Position numbers and translations under genes: made by a program. Below the pieces are notes generated by a model. The model had not been told where the DNA came from, made no database searches, and saw only the letters and a list, made by a program, of their open reading frames with translations. 64,000 nt of DNA, taken from contig NC_134355.1 in the NCBI RefSeq assembly GCF_048569485.1, positions 556,025,142-556,089,141 of the forward strand, given 5' to 3'. How positions within the stretch are numbered: position 1 is the first letter of the stretch; each line of letters begins with the position of its first letter. This stretch comes from Anomaloglossus baeobatrachus. Taxonomy: Eukaryota; Chordata; Amphibia; Anura; Aromobatidae. Below, in pieces: positions 11,028-19,378 of the stretch.

Positions 11028-12150
11028 TGTGACGCCCTGGGCAAGCCAGGGGTCACAGGTCATAACACCACCACACCCTACACCCCAGATAGGAACACCA
11101 AGGCTAACCAAAAATCCTTGTTGCCTTCCTCCAGGGGCTGATGTCCACACCAGGGGGTGGGCCAGGCGGTTGGCTCCGCCCGCCGAGGAGTTCACAGCCC
11201 TGGAGGCGGGAAAACCAGGCAGAGAAGTTTATTTAGAGTTTGAAGTGTGAGGAACAGTTAGGGAAGTGAAGGAGAAGGAAGTGGTAGAGGAGCTAGTGAG
11301 AAGAGTAAGAGTGACAGAAAAAGTGACAGTCAGAAAGCCTGAAGTTGGTCCGGGTGTGTGCCCCGGACTGAGAACAGCAAGGTCAGCAGACGGCGGTGAC
11401 TGTCTGCAGGGGAGGCTGCTTGGAGGTTGCCGGAAGGACCGTGGACGGGTGGTGGCCCGGCGGTACCGGAGCGGTATACGAAGAGCAGTCAGCACCATTG
11501 GCAGGGGCCTTTCGGATCCCGGCAAGGCTAGGAGTCGCCGTGAATTTGCCAAATCCGTCAGTGAAGGGGACCTCTGGGTCTCCCAACAACCAAGTCCCGA
11601 TTGAAGGCAACAGTCCGACCGTTAGAGAGAGACACCACCACCGCCAGGGCACCAGTTTCTCAGGGCCAGTGCCTGCGGGCAAAGTAGGGCTCCTCCGGCC
11701 CATAACCAAGTCGGGGAGCGGGTTACCGGTGGGAACCCATCGCTACCATCATCATCTCAGGTGCAGGAAAAGGGACCGTCACCGTCAACTACTGGGGAAA
11801 AGCAAGTGCAGCCGTCCGTGGGAACCGTCTTTCCAGCCGTGTGTTTTACCGAGAACTGTGTCATCGTCTCAGGCTGAGTGAGTACCACAATGCCGTCAGG
11901 CACAGCGCTGCCCCCGCGTCCCTGCACTCCACCAAGCCCAGCACCGGCCCCACCATCCCTCATCACCCACCTCATCACTGGGCCCCGGGACAACCACCCC
12001 CCTACCCACGGAGGGGAGAATTAACAACTTTGCTGCTCCCTGTCACCGCTCCCGGGATCCCCCTACAGAGCAGCGGTGGTGTCCACACAATCACCACAAC
12101 CGTGGGTGGCGTCACGGACAATAAACTATCCCAAAATCAATCCCCTTTTC
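11028..12150 (+). repeat. 3' LTR of the Gypsy element, first part
   Basis: Matches 3867-4992 of the 5' LTR almost base for base up to aatccccttttc, where similarity stops abruptly at the DIRS insertion. The rest of the LTR resumes at 18379. Confidence 0.93.
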
Positions 12151-12160
12151 TTTTTCGCTC

Positions 12161-12300
12161 CTAATTGGGAGACCCAGACAGTGGGTGTATAGCTACTGCC
12201 CTCTGGAGGCCGCACAAAGAACTACACTTAAAAGTGTAAGGCCCCTCCCCTTCTGGCTATACACCCTCCCGTAGGAGTACAGATTCCTCAGTTTTTAGCT
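12161..12300 (+). repeat. DIRS left inverted terminal repeat
   Basis: About 138 bp, from ctaattgggagacccagaca through gtacagattcctcagttttt. It is the near-perfect inverse of 18196-18335. Confidence 0.92.
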
Positions 12301-12780
12301 TTGTGCGCAAGGAGGTCAGACACGCACGCATAGCTCCATTGTTTTTAGTCAGCAGCAGCTGCTGACTATATCGGATGGAAGAAAAGAGGACACATATAGT
12401 GTCCCCAGCATGCTCCCTTCTCACCCCACTGTATGTCGGAGGTGTTTGTAAGGTTGAGGTACCCATTGCGGGTACGGCGGCAGGAGCCCACATGCTGATT
12501 CCTTCCCCATCCCTTTTTACAGGGCTCTGGGTGAAGTGGGATTTACCGGTCTCCAGGCACTGAGACCGTGCTCCATCTACAGCCCCTGGAGAAGATGCTG
12601 GATGGAGCGGAGTACATCAGGGACATGGCCCTGCTTCCTCAAGGTACTCTGTGTCCCCGTGCATTTGGCGCTCACACCGCAGCTTGCTGGGTGTTGTAGT
12701 GCGCCGGGGGACATCAGCGCTACGGCGCTTGTGCCAGGCCTCATTCAGCTTCGCTGAAGCAGGCACACTAGTGGGAAATG

Positions 12781-13150
12781 GTCGCGCCGGCCGCTGGGAC
12801 TGCGGCGCGGCTGGCACTTGTGGTGCGCCGGGGACTTCAGCGCGGCCCGCGCTTTTACGGCGGCCGCGCTGATAACTCGAGTCCCCGGCTTTTGCGGCCT
12901 GCTTCCGTTCGTTCCCGCCCCCGGACCTGCCAGTCAGGAGAGGGGCGGGACGCTGGCCACGTCTAGGAACGGTCATGCCGGCCGCTGGGACTGCGGCGCG
13001 GCTGACACTTGTGGTGCGCCGGGGACTTCAGCGCGGCCCGCGCTTTTACGGCGGCCGCGCTGATAACTCGAGTCCCCGGCTTTTGCGGCCTGCTTCCGTT
13101 CGTTCCCGCCCCCAGACCTGCCAGTCAGGAGAGGGGCGGGACGCTGGCCA
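12781..13150 (+). repeat. 191-bp-period tandem duplication in the DIRS leader
   Basis: Positions 12781-12959 recur at 12972-13150 with only a few mismatches, giving a period of 191 bp. The unit is very GC-rich (gccggccgctgggactgcgg at its start). It lies in the untranslated leader between the left terminal repeat and ORF1, so it could affect promoter or leader function. The short open frames in both copies are the same shadow read twice. Confidence 0.9.
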
Positions 13151-13488
13151 GTGCATCAGCGCTGAGGGCTGGAGTCGTTTTTACATACTCCAGCCCTCAC
13201 AATCGGCACAGAGGGGACACTGTTCCCGCACTTTTGTTTGGGAACTCCCACGGACCGCCCCTCTCCACAGACGCCGGCAGCCATTCCTGCTGACACGCTG
13301 AGCTGCAGAGGGGAGCCGGGGAGACCCAGACAGGGAATCTGCAGCCTCTTACCCGCTATTCAGCGGGCGGTAAGCCCCCTCTTGTGCCAGTATTATTCTT
13401 AGTATTTTGTTTCTACAAATACTTTGTATTGCATAGCGCTGGTCGCCCTTTGGCTATAGACTCTCTCACATTGCAGAGAGCCAGCAAC

Positions 13489-14970
13489 ATGTCGTCCGTA
13501 AAACGCAAGGGTGCCAAGGCACAGACATTATATGCTTCCTGCACCGCTTGTGGGACTTTTCTACCGGCAGGCTCCACGGACCCCCATTGTGTGCAGTGCT
13601 CGGCCCCTGCGGCGCTTGCACAGTCGGGACCTCTGCTGGACGTGACCCAGGGTGTACCACCTGTGAATGCTGTCCAGGTGACAGGAACTGAGTTTGCAGC
13701 TTTTGCTGACAGAATGTCTCTCAAAATGTCACAAATTCTTGACACATTGCGAGCTAGGCCTGTACTTCAGGCCACGGACACTGTGCAATCATTGCCCCCT
13801 GGTCCCCCTCAGCTCCAAGCTCCGGGACGGGCATATACACCTCAGGGTGAAGACTCTGACTCGGACGATGGCCCCGGGCAGCCTAAGCGGGCTCGCTATG
13901 ACGGGCCTTCACATTCATCTCAATGGTCAGGATCCCAGCGAGATGAATCTATGGGTGATGAGGCGGACGTAACTGATCAGGATTCTGATCCTGGGACCGC
14001 TCTCAATCTAGATACACCAGATGGTGACGCCATAGTTAATGATCTTATATTTAACATCAATAAGATGTTAAATATTTCCCCACCAGCTCCTCTTGTGGAG
14101 GAGTCAGCTTCGCAGCACGAGAGAATCCATTTCAGATACCCTAAGCGTACTTTAAGCACTTTTCTGGACCACGCTGACTTTAGAGACGCAATCCAGAAAC
14201 CCCACGCTTATCCTGAAAGGCGTTTTCCTAAACGGCTTAAAGATACACGCTATCCTTTTCCCCCTGAGGTGGTCAAGGGTTGGACCCAGTGTCCAAAAGT
14301 GGATCCTCCAATTTCCAGGCTTGCAGCTAGATCCTTGGTTGCAGTTGAAGATGGAGCGGCACTTAAAGATGCCACTGACAGGCAGATGGAGCTCTGGCTG
14401 AAATCCATCTATGAAGCGATTGGAGCGTCATTAGCGCCTTCTTTTGCGGCCGTATGGGCACTCCAAGCTATCTCAGCCGGGCTTGCGCGAGTTGACTCCG
14501 TCACACGTGCATGTGCCCCGCAGGTAGCACCATTGACCTCGCAAATGGCGGCATTCGCGTCGTACGCGATTAATGCTGTTCTTGACGCTACAAGCCGCAC
14601 GGCAGTGGCGTCAGCCAACTCCGTTGTTTTGCGTAGGGCCCTGTGGTTGAGACATTGGAAAGCAGATTCTCATTCCAAGAAGTGCTTAACCAATTTGCCT
14701 TTTTCTCGTGACCGATTGTTTGGAGAGCGTTTGGATGAAATCATCAAACACTCCAAGGGTAAGGACTCATCCTTACCGCAACACAGACAAAACAAACCCC
14801 AACAAAGGAAGGGTCAGTCTGGTTATCGGTCCTTTCGAGGACCGGGCAGGTCCCAATTCGCCTCGTCAAAAAAGACTCAAAAGGACCAGAGACGCTCAGA
14901 TTCTTGGAGGTCTCAGTCACGCCCAAAAAGGACAGCCGGAGGAACCGTTGCCAAGACGGCGTCCTCCTGA
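13489..14970 (+). CDS. DIRS ORF1 (gag-like)
   Basis: I place the start at ATG 13489 (MSSVKRKGAKAQ), although the frame is open from 13384; gcaacATG gives a reasonable context and the upstream codons look like leader. About 494 residues. Features are a CTACGTFLPAG...CVQCS cysteine cluster near the N-terminus (about residues 19-40), an acidic serine/aspartate-rich middle, a conserved-looking central part (HFRYPKRTLSTF, KDTRYPFPPEVV), and a basic Arg/Lys/Ser/Gln-rich C-terminus that would bind nucleic acid. This fits the ORF1 of vertebrate DIRS elements, thought to package the RNA. It overlaps the RT frame at its 3' end in another frame. The function comes from position and composition, not from a recognised domain. 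Confidence 0.75.
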   Translation: MSSVKRKGAKAQTLYASCTACGTFLPAGSTDPHCVQCSAPAALAQSGPLLDVTQGVPPVNAVQVTGTEFAAFADRMSLKMSQILDTLRARPVLQATDTVQSLPPGPPQLQAPGRAYTPQGEDSDSDDGPGQPKRARYDGPSHSSQWSGSQRDESMGDEADVTDQDSDPGTALNLDTPDGDAIVNDLIFNINKMLNISPPAPLVEESASQHERIHFRYPKRTLSTFLDHADFRDAIQKPHAYPERRFPKRLKDTRYPFPPEVVKGWTQCPKVDPPISRLAARSLVAVEDGAALKDATDRQMELWLKSIYEAIGASLAPSFAAVWALQAISAGLARVDSVTRACAPQVAPLTSQMAAFASYAINAVLDATSRTAVASANSVVLRRALWLRHWKADSHSKKCLTNLPFSRDRLFGERLDEIIKHSKGKDSSLPQHRQNKPQQRKGQSGYRSFRGPGRSQFASSKKTQKDQRRSDSWRSQSRPKRTAGGTVAKTASS

Positions 14971-16867
14971 CTTGCGGTCTCCGATTCCCACACCCGCGGT
15001 CGGTGGGAGGCTTTCCCACTTTGGCGACATCTGGCTGTCACACGTCAAAGACCGTTGGGTGAGGGATATTCTGTCTCACGGGTACAGGATAGAGTTCAGT
15101 TCTCGTCCGCCAACTCGTTTCTTCAGAACTTCTCCACCTCCAGACCGAGCCGATGCTCTGTTGCAGGCGGTGGCCGCTCTAAAGGCGGAAGGAGTGGTGA
15201 CCTCCGTCCCGCTTCAGGAACAAGGTCACGGTTTTTACTCCAATCTGTTTGTGGTCCCAAAAAAGGACGGATCGTATCGGCCCGTCCTGGATCTAAAGTT
15301 GCTCAACAGACACGTAAAAGTCAGGAGGTTCCGGATGGAATCCCTACGCTCCGTCATAGCCTCAATGTCTCAAGGAGATTTTCTAGCATCAATAGATATC
15401 AAGGATGCGTATCTCCACGTGCCGATCGCACCAGAGCATCAGCGTTTCCTACGCTTCGTCATACACGACGAACACCTACAGTTCGTAGCGTTACCTTTCG
15501 GTCTGGCAACAGCCCCCCGGGTCTTCACCAAGGTCATGGCAGCAGTAGTAGCTGTTCTGCACTCGCAGGGTCACTCGGTCATCCCGTATCTAGACGACCT
15601 GCTTATAAAGGCACCCTCTCAAGAGGCATGCCAACACAGTCTGAAGGTGGCACTAGACACTCTCCAGAGTTTCGGGTGGATTATCAACTTTCCAAAGTCT
15701 CATCTAACCCCGACCCAATCTCTGACTTATCTTGGCATGGAGTTTCATACTCTATCAGCGATAGTGAAGCTTCCACTGGACAAGCAGTGCTCGCTACGGA
15801 CTGGAGTGCAATCTCTCCTTCAGAGCCAGTCGCACTCACTGAGGCGCCTCATGCATTTCCTAGGAAAGATGGTAGCAGCAATGGAGGCAGTCCCGTTCGC
15901 GCAGTTTCATCTGCGCCCTCTACAATGGGACATTCTACGCCAATGGGACGGGAAATCGACGTCCCTCGACAGGACTGTCTCCCTCTCTCAGACTGCCAAG
16001 GACTCTCTCCGTTGGTGGCTTCTCCCCACCTCATTGTCACAGGGAAAGTCGTTCCTTCCCCCGTCCTGGGCAGTGGTCACGACGGATGCGAGCCTATCAG
16101 GGTGGGGAGCGGTGTATCTCCACCACAGGGCTCAGGGGATGTGGACTCTGGAAGAGTCCACCCTGCAGATCAATGTTCTGGAAATCAGAGCAATCTATCT
16201 TGCCCTGCGAGCCTTCCAACAATGGCTGGAAGGCAAGCAGATTCGGATTCAGTCGGACAATTCTACGGCGGTGGCTTACATCAACCACCAAGGGGGAACA
16301 CGCAGTCGCCAAGCTTTTCAAGAAGTCCAACGGATTTTGACGTGGGTGGAAAGCAGAGCGTCCACCATATCCGCAGTTCACATCCCAGGCGTGGAAAACT
16401 GGGAAGCAGACTTTCTCAGTCGCCAGGGCATGGACGCAGGAGAATGGTCCCTTCACCCGGACGTGTTTCAGCAGATCTGTTGCCGCTGGGGGACGCCGGA
16501 CGTCGATCTGATGGCGTCACGGCACAACAACAAGGTCCCAGTTTTCATGGCACGGTCTCACGATCACCGAGCACTGGCGGCGGACGCCTTGGTTCAGGAT
16601 TGGTCGCAATTCCGACTCCCCTATGTGTTCCCACCTCTAGCATTGTTACCCAGAGTTCTCCGGAAAATCAGGTCCGACTGCCATCGAGCCATACTCGTCG
16701 CTCCAGATTGGCCAAGAAGGTCGTGGTACCCGGATCTGTGGCATCTCACGGTAGGCCAACCGTGGACACTACCAGACCGTCCAGATTTGCTGTCTCAAGG
16801 GCCGTTTTTCCATCTGAATTCTGCGGCCCTGAACCTGACTGTGTGGCCATTGAGTCCTGGATCCTAG
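14708..16867 (+). CDS. DIRS reverse transcriptase / RNase H
   Basis: A 719-residue frame overlapping ORF1 by about 260 bp. The RT part has FVVPKKDGSYRPVLDLKLLN, SIDIKDAYLHVPI, LPFGLATAPRVFTKVM and the catalytic YLDDLLIKAP near 15587. RNase H follows with VTTDASLSGWGAVY (about 16075), EIRAIYLAL and IQSDNSTAVAYIN. The C-terminal part (DVDLMASRHNNKVPVF, RRSWYPDLWHL) is typical of DIRS/Ngaro polymerases. The first ATG is probably not the true start, because conserved sequence begins only near 15000; some DIRS families express overlapping frames by unusual translation. A long open frame on the same strand (from 15055) under it is a shadow until about 16850. Confidence 0.9.
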   Translation: MTDCLESVWMKSSNTPRVRTHPYRNTDKTNPNKGRVSLVIGPFEDRAGPNSPRQKRLKRTRDAQILGGLSHAQKGQPEEPLPRRRPPDLRSPIPTPAVGGRLSHFGDIWLSHVKDRWVRDILSHGYRIEFSSRPPTRFFRTSPPPDRADALLQAVAALKAEGVVTSVPLQEQGHGFYSNLFVVPKKDGSYRPVLDLKLLNRHVKVRRFRMESLRSVIASMSQGDFLASIDIKDAYLHVPIAPEHQRFLRFVIHDEHLQFVALPFGLATAPRVFTKVMAAVVAVLHSQGHSVIPYLDDLLIKAPSQEACQHSLKVALDTLQSFGWIINFPKSHLTPTQSLTYLGMEFHTLSAIVKLPLDKQCSLRTGVQSLLQSQSHSLRRLMHFLGKMVAAMEAVPFAQFHLRPLQWDILRQWDGKSTSLDRTVSLSQTAKDSLRWWLLPTSLSQGKSFLPPSWAVVTTDASLSGWGAVYLHHRAQGMWTLEESTLQINVLEIRAIYLALRAFQQWLEGKQIRIQSDNSTAVAYINHQGGTRSRQAFQEVQRILTWVESRASTISAVHIPGVENWEADFLSRQGMDAGEWSLHPDVFQQICCRWGTPDVDLMASRHNNKVPVFMARSHDHRALAADALVQDWSQFRLPYVFPPLALLPRVLRKIRSDCHRAILVAPDWPRRSWYPDLWHLTVGQPWTLPDRPDLLSQGPFFHLNSAALNLTVWPLSPGS

Positions 16868-17886
16868 CGGCCTCAGGTTTATCTCAGGAGGTTGTTGCCA
16901 CAATGAGACAGGCTAGAAAACCATCCTCAGCTAAGATCTATCACAGAACGTGGAAGATATTCTTAGCGTGGTGCTTGGCTCAAGGGTTTTCTCCCTGGCC
17001 ATTTGCATTGCCAATTTTTCTTTCCTTCCTGCAGTCTGGGTTGGAAAAAGGTTTGTCGCTTAGCTCTCTTAAGGGTCAAGTCTCCGCGCTATCCGTATTC
17101 TTTCAGAAGCGCTTGGCACAGCTTTCTAAAGTACGCACGTTTCTCCAAGGAGTTTGTCATATCGTTCCTCCTTACAGACGGCCATTGGAACCCTGGGATC
17201 TGAACAAGGTTCTCATTGCTCTCCAGCAGCCGCCTTTCGAGCCTTTGAAAGAGGTTCCCCTTTCTCGGCTTTCACAAAAGGTAGTTTTTCTTGTGGCGGT
17301 CACGTCTCTTCGAAGAGTGTCCGAGCTAGCGGCGTTATCTTGCAAATCTCCCTTCCTGGTGTTTCACCAAGACAAGGTAGTACTGCGTCCAATTCCAGAG
17401 TTTTCTCCCAAGGTGGTTTCTTCCTTTCATCTCAATCAGGATATCACCTTACCATCTTTGTGTCCGCATCCAGTTCACCAATTTGAAAAGGGTTTACATC
17501 TGTTGGACCTGGTGAGAGCACTCAGGATTTACATTTCTCGCACGGCGGCTCTACGCCGTTCGGATGCGCTCTTTGTCCTAGTCGCTGGTCAGCATAAGGG
17601 ATCGCAAGCTTCCAAATCCACCCTGGCGCGGTGGATCAAGGAACCAATTCTTCACACATACCGTTCTGCTGGGCTTCCGATTCCATCTGGACTGAAGGCC
17701 CATTCTACCAGAGCCGTGGGTGCGTCCTGGGCATTACGGCATCAGGCTACGGCTCAGCAAGTGTGCCAGGCGGCTACCTGGTCGAGTCTGCACACGTTTA
17801 CCAAACACTATCAAGTGCATACCTACGCTTCGGCAGATGCCAGCCTAGGTAGACAGGTCCTTCAGGCGGCGGTGGCCCACCTGTAG
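16846..17886 (+). CDS. DIRS tyrosine recombinase
   Basis: About 345 residues at the 3' end of a longer open frame; only the part from roughly IESWILAASGLSQEVV onward looks like real protein. It has an N-terminal helical core-binding region (KIYHRTWKIFLAWC) and then the recombinase catalytic set: Arg in SLRRVSELAAL (about 17310), His-x-x-Arg in HSTRAVGASWAL (about 17700), Trp in AATWSS, and the nucleophile Tyr in FTKHYQVHTY (about 17810). It would integrate a circular cDNA by strand exchange, which explains the lack of a target duplication. It ends just before the internal complementary region. It shares its reading frame with ORF1 and overlaps RT slightly. Confidence 0.9.
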   Translation, partial: AIESWILAASGLSQEVVATMRQARKPSSAKIYHRTWKIFLAWCLAQGFSPWPFALPIFLSFLQSGLEKGLSLSSLKGQVSALSVFFQKRLAQLSKVRTFLQGVCHIVPPYRRPLEPWDLNKVLIALQQPPFEPLKEVPLSRLSQKVVFLVAVTSLRRVSELAALSCKSPFLVFHQDKVVLRPIPEFSPKVVSSFHLNQDITLPSLCPHPVHQFEKGLHLLDLVRALRIYISRTAALRRSDALFVLVAGQHKGSQASKSTLARWIKEPILHTYRSAGLPIPSGLKAHSTRAVGASWALRHQATAQQVCQAATWSSLHTFTKHYQVHTYASADASLGRQVLQAAVAHL

Positions 17887-17954
17887 GAAGAGGCTGTCTG
17901 ACAGCCCGTTCATGTGGTATCTTTTTACCCACCCAGGGACTGCTTTTGGACGTC

Positions 17955-18053
17955 CCACTGTCTGGGTCTCCCAATTAGGAGCGAAAAAGAAGAAGGGAAT
18001 TTTGTTTACTTACCGTAAATTCCTTTTCTTCTAGCTCCAATTGGGAGACCCAG
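17955..18053 (+). repeat. DIRS internal complementary region
   Basis: The first part is the inverse of the left end (12151-12185) and the second part the inverse of the right end (about 18310-18378); they meet around aaaaagaagaagg. This is the arrangement that lets DIRS elements regenerate both ends through a circular intermediate. Confidence 0.9.
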
Positions 18054-18195
18054 CACCCGCCCTATTTGTTCTTAGGGTTTCGTTTTTTCGGGTGCACATG
18101 TTGTTCATGTTGTTTCTTAAGTTCTCCGATCGTGTTATCGGATTGAATTTGTTTTTGAAACTGTTATTGGCTTTCCTCCTTCTTGCTTTGGTACT

Positions 18196-18335
18196 AAAAC
18201 TGAGGAATCTGTACTCCTACGGGAGGGTGTATAGCCAGAAGGGGAGGGGCCTTACACTTTTAAGTGTAGTTCTTTGTGCGGCCTCCAGAGGGCAGTAGCT
18301 ATACACCCACTGTCTGGGTCTCCCAATTGGAGCTA
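18196..18335 (+). repeat. DIRS right inverted terminal repeat
   Basis: Inverse of 12161-12300. It is followed by a further 43 bp of end sequence (agctagaagaaaaggaattt onward) that is represented only in the internal complementary region. Confidence 0.92.
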
Positions 18336-18378
18336 GAAGAAAAGGAATTTACGGTAAGTAAACAAAATTCCCTTCTTC

Positions 18379-18518
18379 ACTCACGGGTAAGTAGCGCCGC
18401 TCGAGTCCCCAGGATCCGGCACATCGCTCGAGCCACCGAGCAGCAGGAGGCCGCAGCAGCAGCGGCAGCCGGACCCGAGCAGTGGGAGAGCGCGGCGTCC
18501 CCTCCTCCGCCCGCGACA
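18379..18518 (+). repeat. 3' LTR of the Gypsy element, second part
   Basis: Resumes the LTR at actcacgggtaagtagcgcc and ends ccgcgaca, matching 4982-5120. The flanking TATG completes the target duplication. Confidence 0.93.
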
Positions 18519-18799
18519 TATGTAAATCACATGCTTGTGGTTTCATTTCATGACCTCCCACTTTCACTGCCAGCAACAGAGAATCCTGACAGCGTGCAGT
18601 GTGCGTGCTGTGACAATTTAGAAGTCTGCAGTCACTTAGACTGCTTGCAGACTCATCACAAACTTGGAGAACCCCTTTAACGCTCCTAACATAAATAAAA
18701 TGATAGTAACCCTTAATTTGTCAGACGCACAATACTTTATTAAGTCATGTATCCCATAATCTTTCAAGTTATGGATTATTACAAATGTACAGGATCAGA

Positions 18800-19020
18800 A
18801 CAAATAACAGCACAAGAAAATATCACCAGAACAGCTGCAGTATCGAAATACATCACTAGAACCCTTGTCAGTACAAAAATACATCACTACAACCGCCAGC
18901 AGTACAAAAATTTGTTATCAGAACCACCAGCATCAAAGAAATGCATCCATATGACCCCCATCAGTACAGAAACACACCAACAAAACCCTCATCACCAGAA
19001 CCACAATAAGTACATGGTAC
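18800..19020. repeat. Degenerate minisatellite
   Basis: Loose tandem units of about 35 bp built around 'agtacaaaaatacatcactacaa' type sequence, with heavy decay between copies. No gene is seen between 18519 and 19051. Confidence 0.5.
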
Positions 19021-19378
19021 ATCAATCGTAATGTCAGATGAGATCCATATACACCGTGTGCAGAATTATTAGGGAAGTTGTATTTTAGAGGATTTTTTTT
19101 ATTATTTATCAACAACTATGTTCTCAATCAACCCAAAAGACTCATAAATATCAAAGCTTAATATTTTTGGAAGTTGAAGTGTTTTTTTTAGATTTGGCTA
19201 TCTTAGGAGGATATCTATTTGTGCAGGTAACTATAACCGTGCAGAATTATTAGGCAACTTAATAAAAACCAAATATATTCCCATCTCACTTGTTTATTTT
19301 CACCATGTAAACCAATATTACTGCACAAATTTTAGAAATAAACATTTCTGACATGCAAAAACAAAACCCCAAAAAATT

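Larger units (their letters stand above)
12151..18378 (+). mobile_element. DIRS-type tyrosine-recombinase retrotransposon
   Basis: A 6.2-kb element inside the 3' LTR of the Gypsy copy. Signs of DIRS: inverted terminal repeats (12161-12300 and 18196-18335), an internal complementary region (17955-18053) made of the inverses of both ends joined, and three overlapping frames for a gag-like protein, RT/RNase H and a tyrosine recombinase. There is no integrase and no clear target duplication, as expected for recombinase-driven insertion; the 'ttc' shared by both junctions makes the exact edge uncertain by about 3 bp. All three long frames read open, so the element looks whole. It is younger than the Gypsy copy that it splits. 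Confidence 0.92.
3867..18518 (+). mobile_element. Ty3/Gypsy LTR retrotransposon, 3' LTR split by a DIRS element
   Basis: A nearly complete element of about 8.4 kb once the 6.2-kb insertion at 12151-18378 is set aside. Order: 5' LTR, primer site, gag, pol (protease, reverse transcriptase, RNase H, integrase), a 0.6-kb noncoding stretch with a purine tract, and the 3' LTR. TATG occurs at both outer edges (3863-3866 and 18519-18522), a 4-bp target duplication. The two LTRs differ by roughly two per cent by eye, so this is a fairly young fossil. The domain order with integrase last marks Ty3/Gypsy rather than Copia. The pol frame reads open throughout; the gag part appears broken about once. Confidence 0.92.

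Noticed and set aside
15055-16845. First two thirds of a 943-residue frame overlapping the DIRS reverse transcriptase
   Set aside because: It lies in another frame under well-conserved RT and RNase H sequence and is Ser/Arg/Pro-rich without motifs. Only its 3' part is a real tyrosine recombinase.
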